From assembly GCA_026182355.1 (NCBI GenBank), contig JAPFBL010000003.1, positions 3,311,001 through 3,375,000 on the forward strand: a stretch of DNA of 64,000 nt, in the 5' to 3' direction. The DNA comes from Hermatobates lingyangjiaoensis. Lineage: Eukaryota > Arthropoda > Insecta > Hemiptera > Hermatobatidae. Of the stretch, positions 49,601-56,559 are shown piece by piece. Made by a program: the position numbers and the translations under genes. Positions within the stretch are counted from its first letter, which is position 1, and the number at the start of each line of letters is the position of its first letter. Under the pieces are notes generated by a model, which saw only the letters and a program-made list of their open reading frames with translations, was not told the DNA's origin and did no database searches.

Positions 49601-52600
49601 AGGCGAGTTACCAGGCGTTGAGTTGACCTGGAGGCGAGTTCCCAGGCGTTGAGTTGACCTGGAGGCGAGTTCCCAGGCGTTGAGTTGACCTGGAGGCGAG
49701 TTACCAGGCGTTGAGTTGACCTGGAGGCGAGTTACCAGGCGTTGAGTGGCCTCAGCCTGCAGGAACCAAAACTGGGGTGGACTTTTCGAGAATGGTGGCA
49801 GTTTGACGCCTAACCTATCGACTGCTGGAGGAAATAAAGTTCCTGTACAAGTTGAATGTGAATTTTCATTCATACAAAGCATGGCAAAGTTATAAAATAG
49901 TGAGATAATGAGTGCAATTAAGAATTGTAAAGTAATAATTAGCGTTAATTACTTACAAGTGATCGTAATTAGTTGCCCAGTTCGATTTGGCGGAAACACC
50001 AATTAGGTGGATATTTACCCACCAATTATGTGGGGCGCACTGATAACTGTTTATTATGTTTTGTGTACATGTTGACAATAGAACACTTTAATATACATCA
50101 CTACATGGGTCCCCACATAATACACAGAGTCTCTGTCTATTGCAAATTTCCGGTCAGATCCTCCGTACTGCTGAGCAGATGGCAAGGCGTGCGATGAAGT
50201 GTAGAATGGAATTAAGAAGTGGCGAAGAAATACAAGGCATGGCGAGTTGATTGAGAGAACAGGGAGAGACGCTTCCAACGGGTCAAGATGGCGACAACAA
50301 CTGGTTCTTACTAACAGCTGGTTCTAAAGAACAGAACAGCTGGTTCTTACAGACTTGCGTTAGTGTTGCCGCTACAATCTAATAAGAAAAGTCACTGTAG
50401 GTTTCTTAGTTTCGTTCAAATGAAAGAGGATGTCATTCTGCGAACTTCAATTCTTTAAAATCAATAAGCAATACATGTTTGGTAACAAGCATTAAATGGG
50501 AGACTATTCGTATTTAATAGTCACTTCACTATATATTTATTACCACATACTCAAAAATACTTTCATGAATTCATAATTCATCCTGCGCGTCTGATTCATG
50601 TCCACGGTTAGTCAGGGTTCGACATATGTCTAACGTAGAAGATAATATATGGGGTAAGATGCTTCTAATTAATCATAATTTCATTAATACTACCCCTAGA
50701 GAACATACCAACACCTTTATCTATTTAAATACTTATGACATTTAATGTTTTAACGTTATAAAAAAAAAAGAAACTAAGCAGCTCTAAAAACCATTCCAAT
50801 AAGCATGCATTAAAAAAGCATAATTTAATAATCTTAACAATCAAAACCATGAAAAAAGATGTATAAAATAAATAACTCACAAATTACAGAAAACTGAACC
50901 AAGTTGAGCCGAAGTATAAGCAAGTAAATAAAACTGTACGAACCTACAAGATGACCCCCAAGTACACTGTCCTCGACTGAAGAACCTGCAGACAGGGCGA
51001 GGTTCTGTCTCTTCCGGACGAGCTTCTTCTTCATCAGAAATTTCCCCTTAATTCATAATTATATTTACTCATCAAATATATTTATAACAGATGTAATAGT
51101 AATAATAGTATCTTAATATTAATTATAGTAATAAAGTAAGAAGGTTTGTTGAGGACTTACATAAAATTGTCTTGCTTCTCTATTTGAACAATCCTAAGCA
51201 ACCTTCAATTTTATTTTATGAATGAAAGTTTAATACCAAAATCATTAGGAATCAATTAAATTAATCAACTGAAATTTGTTAAATTTCATGCATAACACTT
51301 AAAGCAAATATTTTGAATTATTTTCACTTAAAATGTGCAATAAATGAAAAATGTTTCACACTAGTTGTGAACAACATATAAATAGTACAGAAATGTTCTA
51401 GTAATATTTTAAAGACGTAGTAAAAGACCAACATGCCTGTACAATATATTGGCATGCACCATGATGAGAAGCTTGTTAAGAAACAGGTATCAGCTCAGTT
51501 TGGGCTCATTTTAAATAATGTATCTATTGAAATATATACGTATATATAAGTGTATTTAGGAAGCAGGCCTTCATTTATACAAGTTCTGTTGAAACCTATG
51601 CCTATTTCATTGGGGAACTGATATATCTTGTCCCGAACTTTTGGAAGTCAGAGGTGAGAAGATTGGAAAAATTAATCCGAAAAGGTGTTAGATTACAAAT
51701 AGGCATAGGTTTCAACAGAACTTGTATATATTTCAATTATGTATATAATATTGACAATAAAAGATTTTAACTGACGAAGCAATATAAAAGAGAAAGAGAG
51801 AGTGGAAGAGATCAGCCTATAATTTTTCAAGGACTCAGTTTGTACATAATAAATAAGCTCTTTTCTTTGTAAATGCATACCCTCCTCCAAGTCGTCCTTG
51901 CTTTTCGTTGATTTCCCATCGTCATCCTTGTCGTGGTCTTCTCCTTCAAAGTCGAGTTGTTCTCCTTCTTCTTCACCCTTCTCCTGATTTTCTGCACTCT
52001 GAAACAGATTCCTCCAGTCAGTCTCATATGTTTATGTTTCTACAGATTCAATAAAATGCCGGCACATTCAATCTCGATGAAATATAATAGAACAATTCTT
52101 AAATTCAAATTAAAGGTTACGATAAAATATCAATTTTAGGAGTCATGTTGTAAAACGCAATTGGTAATGTGACCCACCCAAAACAAAAATGGCTTCTGGT
52201 AATCGTCATACCTACATCAAGGACGTAATTGGACACTGTATTCGGACTCTTAACTGATTTGGAAAATAAAAATAGAAGCATAATTCAAGAGCAATTCAAA
52301 TAAAACAACAATATCTCAAGAAAACATTAACAAATTAACAAAATTAAACATTAACAAAACATTAAATGCAAGTTTTTTTTATTAAACTTAATTTTTTAAA
52401 AGTTCATATCGCTATATACTAAATGACTCAGCCATAAAGGTATCGAATGATTTTAAAACTACAACAAACACCAGATACAGATCTTTAATTGATCATACTA
52501 ATATACAATCAGTCTAAAAAAAGTCATGTTTTGTTTATAGTCAATGAAAGTCAATGTCACTGAGTATGTTCGTTCCCTATAAAAATGCACGACTACATAA

Positions 52601-54215
52601 AATGTATAATGTTTTTCATATGTAAAATATTCTCTGCATAAGACAATAGAAGTGTCACAATCTCTTCATAGAGAGGTATGAGCAGTAGACATCCTCTTTT
52701 TAAACCAAAAGTCAAAACTTGATGCTTTACACTATGCCTGATCTGCAAGCATTAGTCAATATGATATCGCAATTAAAAATTCAAAGAATCCCACTTCAGA
52801 TTAACAGACAAAGAAAGATAATCGAAATAAGGAACGCAGATCATTTCTGAGAAAAGTCGCCATATTGATAGTGAGACGTGTACTAGTTAGGCATGTCAAT
52901 TTAATGAATATATATATAATTTTTTTACGGTTTTACTATCATTGTATAATTTTTTTTTAATATGAAAATACTTTTTAAAATTTGATTATAATATTTCGCC
53001 TCAGCAAAGTTGAGACAGAATTAGAATCGTCTACAAAATTTCTACCGAAGGCATAATCATCTTTTGTATTTAACAGTAACGAATAAAGCATTAACAATGT
53101 TAGATAAGAATAAGTACTACAACAACGTTTTATCTAATAAACTCATAGATAAAACGACAAGGAAGCATTATGAGGCTTAAAGAATAACATTTCAATTCAT
53201 CAACAAAGTAATATAAATAATGATAGTTTCATTATGACGATCTTCAAGGAAGAAATTTTAAATACATTTAATGGCTAAAACTGTATTAATTGAAAACCAG
53301 TGTAAATCTTTATCTTATTACATGGAGTTTTCCAAAGTATATAGTACCACTACAACAAAATTATATTAATAAAGAATTTCAATTGAAACATACTTTGCTT
53401 CCTATCTTTTCTGTTTCTTCATCTGAAACTGGACCCAAGCTACCAATTTCTGAAACATCCGATAAATCTTCTCCATGCGTTTCAACAGGTTTTTCGGAGT
53501 TCGCCTTAACTGATTGGGATTTATTGTTTATCGGCGGAGACTTTGTAGAACTTCTGCGAAAATTATGGGTCTCATATTCAGAACCATGACGCCGGTATCG
53601 TGGACTCCTATCTTCTTCAGAATCTGAATTAGGTTCCTTCCTTGTTGGTGCTTCTTGTTCTGAATCTGAACTTATATCTGATCTTATAGGACTGCTTGAT
53701 TTATCATTATCAGATCTCTGATCAGACACAGGGCTGTCTGGTTTAGAATCTGGGCTTTGAGGTATCACTGGGCTAATTCTCTTACTTTTAAAAAATTTTG
53801 AAGAATATTGTGGGCTTTTAGACCTAGCATCATCAGAAAATCGTTGTGGACTGTTTGACTGACTGGAAGATCCGGATCTCGAAGATCTCATACTTTCTGG
53901 ACTTCTAGGTGTGGTATACTGACCATCTGAACTGTCATCCAGAGCTTCATTGCTACTTCTTGGCTCTAAAGGAGAGGAATTTCCTCGTGGGCTTCCTGAT
54001 TCAACGGATCTCTGATCTTGGGGGGAAGTAGGAGGGCTGTCTAAGTTAGCTCCAGCCCAGGGAGGTGATTCTGGTGGACTTTCAATGCTCTTAGCACCTC
54101 TTGAAAAATTTTCGTCATCGGATACATCACTGTTTTCCCTGTCATTATCCCAATCCCTCTTTGGCTCTTCATTATCCAATGAGCTATCCGATTCCATAAG
54201 TTACCAACTTGTAAT
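22541..54215 (-). CDS. ZC3H18: ZC3H18 zinc-finger CCCH protein, whole gene span (17 coding exons)
   Basis: The traced coding exons, in order, are 54197-53394, 51998-51881, 51046-50944, 42902-42698, 41388-41296, 38142-37988, 36272-36152, 35585-35416, 33901-33782, 32837-32662, 30684-30573, 28899-28739, 27829-27759, 26773-26719, 25409-25333, 25047-25018 and 22645-22541. All have GT..AG borders and compatible phases, giving 891 residues (human about 950). Layout: acidic/Ser-rich N-terminus (1-307), CCCH finger at C327, C335, C341, H345, a His/Pro/Met-rich segment (about 358-410), ESAWERGLRQAKE (about 429-441), DFEEKKL, RS-rich stretches (about 590-780), IKLNLK, SRKR, and a C-terminal helix REELLKQLKAVEDAIARKR nearly identical to vertebrates. 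By family knowledge ZC3H18 links the cap-binding complex and ARS2 to the NEXT/exosome decay machinery in the nucleus. Intron 3 is 8 kb and the introns carry many transposons. Confidence 0.92.
23225..23310 (+). ncRNA. Hammerhead-like motif in ZC3H18 intron 16
   Basis: CUGAGGA at 23268-23274, stem II GAACAC with GUGUUC (loop AA), then GAAA at 23290-23293 and ACGCAUUG. The core fits the CUGANGA...GAAA hammerhead consensus, with one mismatch in the palindromic helix III. The outer bases AATGC and GCATT can also pair. Confidence 0.4.
23455..23880 (+). pseudogene. Mariner-like transposase N-terminus, decayed
   Basis: Translation gives ERTVIRCLLSEDEKPLNIFS, then WLEQFKNGRISV and REDRHVT, resembling the helix-turn-helix domains of mariner transposases (AVIRFL, W.ERFK.GR, REDRRVT). 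Several stops and frameshifts interrupt it. A related piece lies at 62990-63390. Confidence 0.5.
24199..24350. repeat. Inverted repeat with a hammerhead-like core in each arm
   Basis: The left arm (minus strand) has AUGAGGA, a GAACAC/GUGUUC stem and GAAACGCGUU. The right arm (plus strand) has CUGAGGA at 24315-24321, a GAGCA/UGUUC stem and GAAA at 24335-24338 followed by CGCGUUG. Both arms share GACACTCACCCTTAGTT-type flanking sequence, facing each other across about 25 bases. Confidence 0.55.
24305..24352 (+). ncRNA. Hammerhead-like motif, right arm of the inverted repeat
   Basis: The core CUGAGGA and GAAA are both intact. Stem II has five pairs, one of them G-U. Helix III is the perfect palindrome ACG/CGU, followed by U as the possible cleavage base. 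Helix I is weak beyond its first pair. Confidence 0.4.
25018..25047 (-). CDS. ZC3H18: ZC3H18 exon 16 (30-base exon)
   Basis: Ten codons (SPKPFDTVYE) between a good acceptor (TGATTTACAG) and GTAAAA. It is small but in frame with both neighbours. Confidence 0.7.
25333..25409 (-). CDS. ZC3H18: ZC3H18 exon 15
   Basis: Encodes DRLLQPSVSRKRVAESPPF and HDESPPS, matching the SRKR and Ser-Pro-Pro region of the family. An alternative acceptor 14 bases downstream would break the frame. Phase 0 out. Confidence 0.85.
25869..26225 (+). pseudogene. Penelope-like element N-terminal fragment, copy 1
   Basis: The ORF contains MNYGQLLHTLSPTTRKSIRK and LENLSKKLTRMEIGEKF. The pattern (a helix, then LxxLxKKLxRxE) resembles the N-terminal part of Penelope-like retroelement proteins and is paralogous to the frame at 26429. 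It then runs into (TA)n sequence. The family call is from memory of the pattern, with no domain diagnostic for reverse transcriptase present. Confidence 0.3.
26325..26366 (+). ncRNA. Hammerhead-like motif upstream of the second Penelope-like frame
   Basis: CUGGUGA at 26333-26339 (one change from CUGAUGA), stem II GGCC/GGUC with loop AAUGU, GAAA at 26354-26357, palindromic helix III AG/CU, U17 at 26361. The helix I arms CAC (26330-26332) and GUG (26362-26364) pair perfectly. The start codon of the following ORF is at 26429. Confidence 0.5.
26429..26677 (+). pseudogene. Penelope-like element N-terminal fragment, copy 2
   Basis: Begins MTLGRLIYELPVDYKKIIRQ followed by KEHLSKKIINAEAAVLL, paralogous to 25965 onwards (MNYGQLLHTL... 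LENLSKKL). It then runs into (TA)n. The two fragments lie in ZC3H18 intron 14, antisense to the gene. Both stop well before any reverse transcriptase motif. Confidence 0.3.
26719..26773 (-). CDS. ZC3H18: ZC3H18 exon 14
   Basis: Encodes LSGQKQQIKLNLKGREVS. The IKLNL core corresponds to vertebrate EIKLTLL. Ends in phase 1 before GTTAGT. Confidence 0.85.
27759..27829 (-). CDS. ZC3H18: ZC3H18 exon 13
   Basis: Encodes GRKKISLNEEFARAMKVKAM and DALK, a likely helix. Borders are TTTTTAG and GTATGC; ends in phase 0. Confidence 0.88.
27840..28738. other. ZC3H18 intron 12, nothing recognised
   Basis: Ordinary AT-rich intron sequence. An ORF of 96 codons on the plus strand at 28017-28307 has no recognised domain and is probably fortuitous. 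Confidence 0.4.
28739..28899 (-). CDS. ZC3H18: ZC3H18 exon 12
   Basis: A Ser/Asp/Arg-rich segment (SSNSSDDSSSSDDSSSRSSS), comparable to the Ser-rich block before the vertebrate C-terminal region. The acceptor TTTTCGCAG is somewhat weak but is the only one keeping the frame. Ends in phase 1. Confidence 0.85.
28900..30095. other. Most of ZC3H18 intron 11, nothing recognised
   Basis: AT-rich, with only short unsupported ORFs, up to the MITE-like element starting at 30101. Confidence 0.4.
30101..30446. mobile_element. MITE-like DNA element with TA target duplication
   Basis: The left end CTGTATTTTCCGGATTATAA with GTCGC matches, inverted, the right end GTGCGACTTG followed by CCCCGGAATACGG. Each end is flanked by TA, consistent with a Tc1/mariner-Tigger superfamily target site. 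The inside is AT-rich and non-coding. Confidence 0.6.
30573..30684 (-). CDS. ZC3H18: ZC3H18 exon 11
   Basis: Encodes SDKRNSDFDRSLHMNPPAP and then SPRSSRISPRRNPTPPDR. The acceptor is a strong pyrimidine tract ending TTTCAG; the exon ends in phase 2. Confidence 0.88.
31083..31640 (-). pseudogene. Tigger/pogo-type transposase, internally deleted
   Basis: The minus strand carries KYPSRSNFKKSHKPRDG and a following degenerate DNA-binding piece at about 31560-31660. It then jumps to a C-terminal part with TQTDLEEWMLVDNSLQMAAK and an acidic stretch, then ELYEYESLINDLLRK at 31085-31150. These resemble the ends of Tigger-family transposases with the catalytic centre missing. It lies in ZC3H18 intron 10. 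Confidence 0.45.
32662..32837 (-). CDS. ZC3H18: ZC3H18 exon 10 (two possible donors)
   Basis: A Ser-rich start (SSSSGSSSLSSYSRSPSD) is followed by a basic RS segment. Two donors are possible, both in phase 1: GTATGA after 32662 and GTAGGA after 32707. The longer form adds 15 residues (RKAFEETDINHVAI and neighbours). The longer form is used in the length estimate; alternative splicing is possible. Confidence 0.85.
33156..33200 (-). ncRNA. Hammerhead-like motif in ZC3H18 intron 9
   Basis: On the minus strand: CUGAAGA (33193-33187), stem II GAACA/UGUUC with a five-base loop, GAAA (33170-33167), then ACCCGUU. The outer bases GTAAC and GTTAC also pair perfectly. The consensus core is intact. Confidence 0.45.
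33782..33901 (-). CDS. ZC3H18: ZC3H18 exon 9
   Basis: Contains DEWADPWMRSKSPQKRK, which matches the vertebrate DEWKDPWRRSKSPKKK motif, then a Ser/Tyr/Arg stretch. Phase 2 in and out. Confidence 0.92.
34240..35100. other. Part of ZC3H18 intron 8 with an unrecognised plus-strand ORF
   Basis: Contains a 133-codon plus-strand ORF (34325-34726) in pyrimidine-rich sequence. I see no domain in it on either strand. It could be a decayed insertion. Confidence 0.25.
35416..35585 (-). CDS. ZC3H18: ZC3H18 exon 8
   Basis: Starts GSRVQYRDEYDYYEGVDRER, then a basic stretch, ending SPPPSR in phase 2. Its GC content is clearly higher than that of the surrounding intron. Confidence 0.9.
36152..36272 (-). CDS. 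ZC3H18: ZC3H18 exon 7
   Basis: Forty-one residues, Gly/Tyr/Pro-rich (DERGFRGPGYQSRGYYAVP), probably disordered. Borders are AATTTCAG and GTACTC; phase 2 in, phase 0 out. Confidence 0.88.
36430..37830. repeat. Degenerate minisatellite with an 88-base higher-order repeat
   Basis: Variants of GGAGCCTACTATGGAAAGTA and GTGCTCAGGGAGCCTAC recur throughout ZC3H18 intron 6. Between 36833 and about 37185 an exact spacing of 88 bases is seen: the block (GACAATGGAATGTAG, GGGAGCGCTACTTAAGGTAG) recurs at 36833, 36921, 37009 and 37097. Outside this core the repeats are more diverged, as expected of unequal exchange in the middle of an array. Confidence 0.8.
37988..38142 (-). CDS. ZC3H18: ZC3H18 exon 6
   Basis: Starts MIRKSSKRKETDVDFEEKKL and includes DKENEAY, matching the vertebrate IRKEQEPDFEEKRF and DKENEVF region. 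Ends in phase 2 before GTGCCT. Confidence 0.92.
39165..40030 (+). repeat. Cluster of related RTE/SINE-like repeat fragments
   Basis: The block GCGAGCACGCAAGCCACTGG followed by CTACCCTGG recurs, with changes, at about 39165, 39658, 39790 and 39925. A second block (GGTCTCTATCTCC, GAAAATGGGTGAA, AACAAACTGACGAACTTTAT) occurs at 39268 and 39970, each running into (TA)n. This suggests repeated insertions of one retroposon with a TA-rich 3' tail. The family is unknown; the tail type recalls RTE elements. Confidence 0.55.
39386..39426 (-). ncRNA. Hammerhead-like motif with full helix I, ZC3H18 intron 5
   Basis: On the minus strand: helix I arm CACCUC, CUGAUGA (39417-39411), stem II GAC/GUC with loop GAUU, GAAA (39399-39396), palindromic helix III AU/AU, C17 at 39392, helix I arm GAUGUG. 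Helix I has five pairs and one mismatch. The core is the exact consensus, although an extra C sits before stem II. Confidence 0.5.
40280..40327. repeat. Perfect 22-bp inverted repeat with 4-base loop
   Basis: The arms (TTCTTTTCTATATGAATAGA and two more bases) are exact reverse complements around GAAT. A further exact copy of the right arm is at 40371-40392 in the same intron. Most likely the remnant of a palindromic mobile element. Confidence 0.8.
41296..41388 (-). CDS. ZC3H18: ZC3H18 exon 5
   Basis: Encodes 31 residues starting MGPPVPYQQ and ending ESAWERGLRQAKE, the segment conserved with vertebrate ESAWERGLRHAKE. Borders are TTAATTAG and GTAACT. Confidence 0.92.
42698..42902 (-). CDS. ZC3H18: ZC3H18 exon 4, end of the CCCH finger and His/Pro-rich segment
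   Basis: Begins RFVHPGVTDKGNY, giving the zinc ligand H345, so the finger is split by an 8 kb intron. The rest is rich in Met, His and Pro, as in the family. It ends in phase 0 before GTAATT. Confidence 0.92.
43000..44150. other. Part of ZC3H18 intron 3, nothing recognised
   Basis: AT-rich with small unsupported ORFs. Confidence 0.4.
44156..44921. mobile_element. Non-autonomous Tigger-type element, complete, in ZC3H18 intron 3
   Basis: Terminal inverted repeats start CAGTGGTACCTCGGGATACG and are flanked by TA on both sides (44154-44155, 44922-44923). The interior, read on the minus strand, retains a decayed transposase tail: HDKETP, SDLFNETCLTHFRS and a KKAKTSEEKS-like basic end in shifting frames. 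These resemble the C-terminus of TIGD1-type proteins. At 766 bases the element lacks the catalytic domain. Confidence 0.75.
44925..46100. other. Part of ZC3H18 intron 3, nothing recognised
   Basis: AT-rich, only small ORFs, no repeat recognised. Confidence 0.4.
46113..46575. mobile_element. MITE-like element with inverted ends
   Basis: The left end (TTTTATGAGGCCCCATATGC, GAGAGGAG) and the right end (CTCCCTCGCATATGGGG, TTTCCATAAAA) are inverted copies with a few changes. The interior is non-coding and GC-richer in its middle. Target duplications were not established. Confidence 0.5.
47498..47793. repeat. Three tandem copies of a 99-base unit
   Basis: Units start at 47498, 47597 and 47696 and are almost identical (one substitution noted, CTCTCTTC versus CTATCTTC). 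Such identity implies a recent tandem duplication inside ZC3H18 intron 3. The unit contains part of a minus-strand ORF ending at 47729 with no known domain. Confidence 0.9.
47794..48830. other. Part of ZC3H18 intron 3 with an unidentified minus-strand ORF
   Basis: The 112-codon minus-strand ORF (48067-47729) is GC-richer than its surroundings and may come from a mobile element, but I cannot place it. The remainder shows nothing recognisable. Confidence 0.25.
48836..49212 (-). repeat. 3' LTR (minus-strand element)
   Basis: Nearly identical to the other LTR except for a longer internal array of the 17-base AACAGCTGGTTCTTAAG unit (about 29 bases longer). The high identity points to recent insertion. 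Confidence 0.88.
49345..49748. repeat. 31-base minisatellite, about 13 units
   Basis: The unit is GGCGTTGAGTTGACCTGGAG plus 11 bases, with few variants (TACCAG or TCCCAG; GACCT, GATCT or GGTCT). It replaces most of gag. Because 31 is not a multiple of 3, three units make 93 bases and rotate through all frames; the minus-strand frame nonetheless stays open for several units. Confidence 0.92.
49755..49882 (-). pseudogene. gag N-terminal remnant of the LTR element
   Basis: The ORF begins MLCMNENSHSTCTGTLFPPA, and the conserved early-gag motif KLPPFxxxxPxxWFxQxEA follows at about residues 27-45. It then enters the minisatellite. No nucleocapsid, protease or polymerase segments follow. Confidence 0.7.
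50029..50376 (-). repeat. 5' LTR (minus-strand element)
   Basis: Minus-strand LTR beginning TGTAGCGGC and ending CCCCACA. The sequence that follows on the minus strand would hold the primer-binding site, but I see no convincing tRNA complement. Confidence 0.85.
50944..51046 (-). CDS. ZC3H18: ZC3H18 exon 3, first part of the CCCH finger
   Basis: Encodes GEISDEEEARPEETEPRPVC and continues RFFSRGQCTWGSSC. It supplies the three zinc-binding cysteines (C327, C335, C341). The exon ends in phase 2 inside the Arg that follows the third Cys. Confidence 0.92.
51881..51998 (-). CDS. ZC3H18: ZC3H18 exon 2, residues 269-308
   Basis: Starts after CTGTTTCAG and ends before GTATGC in phase 1. It encodes an acidic stretch ending DDLEE and the first base of Gly, the same DDLEEGE motif as in the vertebrate protein just before the zinc finger. 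Confidence 0.9.
52030..53390. other. ZC3H18 intron 1, nothing recognised
   Basis: AT-rich, with no repeat or ORF worth reporting. Confidence 0.4.
53394..54197 (-). CDS. ZC3H18: ZC3H18 exon 1 (start codon), residues 1-268
   Basis: The ATG at 54197 begins MESDSSLDNEEPKRDWD. The exon is acidic and very rich in Ser-Pro and Ser-Asp pairs, suggesting a disordered, phosphorylated region, and ends ETEKIGSK before GTATGT. An acceptor (TTTTTTAG) 18 bases upstream of the ATG shows that this exon also carries the end of the 5' UTR, starting at 54215. Confidence 0.9.
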
Positions 54216-54760
54216 CTAAAAAACAGATAAAATTATTGGAATTAAGGGAAATATATTTCACGAACCAACATTTAGCATAAAATTAGTAAATGAAAATGAT
54301 TACAACAAATGCACAAATTCACATTCGACATCTGACAGGATTTTTTTTTTCAAAAACCCATCCCCAAAAGGTAAAGTTAAAGCGGAATAAAACTTAGGTT
54401 AACGTTGCCTTAACTTTTTTCTTATTGTTTTTTTTTAAACCCATTCTTACCTTACTTTCCATGTTTTAGTTGTATACAGAACTATCGCCACATTGCACAA
54501 TTTAAAATGACACTTTACTTTTTTCATAGTGTCCTTAAAAAACATTCGAAATTTAAAACTCACAATATACATACTTTGATACTTTTACTTTAATAATAGA
54601 ACACATCGCGGTTTACTAAAATTGAAGTCTTCGGTATCCTGTAAAAACTAAAAATTAAGATTAGGCTCCCAGAGCCAATCACATTTTTCTGATCACAGTA
54701 CTTCAAAGACCAAGAAACCTATCTTCATCACTGCTCTTACCTTATCTTACACTTTGTTGG
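54216..54760 (-). promoter_or_regulatory. ZC3H18 5' region: probable UTR intron and first-exon end
   Basis: A good minus-strand donor (GATAAG before GTAAGAGC) ends a probable 5' UTR exon at 54741 and would splice to the acceptor ahead of 54215. The presumed first exon contains a GC-richer GTTGCCAAC-type stretch near 54755-54775. The transcription start cannot be fixed from sequence alone. Confidence 0.35.
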
Positions 54761-54764
54761 CAAC

Positions 54765-55660
54765 GCAGACGAATTAAGAAATATCTTCTAACTAAAGTGT
54801 GAATGATGGTATAAAATGGACGCCTGCATTAGTAACATAACAAATCCAAACAGTGTGGCTAATGCACAGAACAATGTTGAAAGCTATTGAGTAACGTGAA
54901 ATTGCACTATTTCCTATTATATTTGTTAGAAATAGATCTGTTGCTTGATAATGAAAATTTTAATTGAAACAACGTAAACAAATTTTTTACAGTTTTTCTT
55001 AACATCATATTAAATACAATTATTTTAAAATTAGTTATTTCAAAGAAATTAATGCATACTTACCATTCAACATTTGAACAACTATCTCAAATGAATAATT
55101 ATCCTCAGTAATGCCCTCTGTTTGTCATTAGTTGATTTCTTTCCATATGCTAATTAATAACTAAATCAACTTTATCCATTAAGGGAAAAGTGAAATGCTA
55201 TTGACGAAAGAGTAATATCGTATTGATTATCAAGGAAATGTGATGAATTTATAAATATCCTTTTCTTAAATCGATTACTGGGTCACAATTGATTGCTTTG
55301 TCTCGCATTAGCAATCAATAAACTCCATAAAAATTTAATATTCAAAGGAACTAATATTTTTGCATTTGCAACTCTTGGTCTATGCTACTGAATTATAAAT
55401 AAATTAAAAAGGGTCTTATCAAACCTACATTGTGTTGTAAGTAACTTTATGTTTATTTAAAGATTTGTGACTAATAAATATCTTCTAAAATTACCATCTT
55501 CAATGAATTAAATTAATGGTCTTCTATTGTCGTTTTTTATTTGCTAATATATATATTTAAACAACAAACCAAGGTTACATTAGAAATTATTTTATAAAGT
55601 GTTTTCTTCATAAAATAACCTGTAATGTGATATTTATTTTTTTCTGTTTTAAAATTGTGT
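54765..55660. other. Intergenic AT-rich sequence upstream of ZC3H18
   Basis: Nothing recognised. Confidence 0.4.
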
Positions 55661-55662
55661 AC

Positions 55663-55706
55663 TTTTGCCTATGAAAACGGTTTTAAATAAAAACCGAAAC
55701 GTTGCC
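55663..55706 (+). ncRNA. Hammerhead-like motif, one core base missing
   Basis: Helix I arms UUUGC and GCCAA (one mismatch), CUAUGA (CUGAUGA with the G deleted), a long stem II GGUUUU/AAAACC, GAAA at 55696-55699, palindromic helix III AC/GU, then U. The deletion of G5 should inactivate it. Confidence 0.35.
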
Positions 55707-55789
55707 AATGAGAGTTTAATTTGAACCTCAAGAACTGACCGAGTGCTGATAAGCTTTTATCTACAAAATAAACGCGTATATATACACGT

Positions 55790-55952
55790 TTCAAAATAAA
55801 CTGTAGGTACACAGTAAATAGAAAAACAGACTTACAGTCTCTAATTTTCAGTTTTCATCATCAGGAGAGAAGAGATAGGGACGGACACATTTCGCACTTA
55901 CGAAGCGATGGTTGGAGATGGTTTACTGTGCACCTATAGTTTATTTTAAAAC
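55790..55952. repeat. Inverted repeat with a truncated hammerhead-like core
   Basis: The arms AAAATAAACTGTAGGTACAC and the inverted GTGCACCTATAGTTTATTTT enclose about 110 bases. A minus-strand CUGAUGA lies at 55864-55858, followed by sequence without a proper stem II. It is followed by (TA)n at 55986-56014. Confidence 0.45.
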
Positions 55953-56559
55953 ATTTGTTGTCCTTTGTAAATCGTTTTCTTGATGATTATATATATATAT
56001 ATATATATATATATACAAGATTTCCATAAACACGAGAAACAACAATCAATGACAAAACCAGAATATGAAATGGGAAAACAAGACTATGATCTTTCAACTG
56101 TAACAAGCGGTCTGTCAGCAAAATGCCATTAGTGATAATGGGAACATTGATTTTTTAATGTGACATGTTTGTGATTACGTATATTCAAATAACAACTTTG
56201 GACCACCATTACAAAAGAAAAAGACGATCACAGATTAAAAATTACAAGAGGCCTCATTATTTAGGTATATTGTGGATATACCACAATATCTGCGTCAACA
56301 CGTCAACGCGTCAACAATATTGCTGTATCAACATCAAATTGATACGAAAAAATTAATGGTAGGAGTTTTATAAATATAGTTCGAATGTGAGAAAGAAAAA
56401 GAGAAAATTGATTATGGAAAGAAACATAAAAGCAATAGGTAATAACAAACCAATAAGAAATTAGTCGAGGAAAAGAGCGTTAAAGAGAGATAATGTAATA
56501 CTAAGATAAAAATGCAGATTATATCAAACATTGTAAAAGTTACCACAAGTTCAGAATAT

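Larger units (their letters stand above)
48836..50376 (-). mobile_element. Non-autonomous LTR retrotransposon with minisatellite interior
   Basis: Two direct repeats of about 377 and 348 bases (48836-49212, 50029-50376) begin TG and end CA and are flanked by the 4-base target duplication ATCT (48832-48835, 50377-50380). On the minus strand the interior has a gag start at 49882 (VKLPPFSKSPPQFWFLQAEA), then a 31-base minisatellite. A polypurine tract GGGGGAGGTGTGA lies immediately before the 3' LTR. The gag type and the 4-base duplication suggest a Ty3/gypsy relative. There is no pol. It lies in ZC3H18 intron 3, in the same orientation as the gene. Confidence 0.88.

Noticed and set aside
51827..52027. 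Minus-strand ORF rich in Lys/Arg overlapping ZC3H18 exon 2
   Set aside because: It is an alternative frame of the real exon; the acidic frame (ending DDLEE) matches ZC3H18 and the splice phases.
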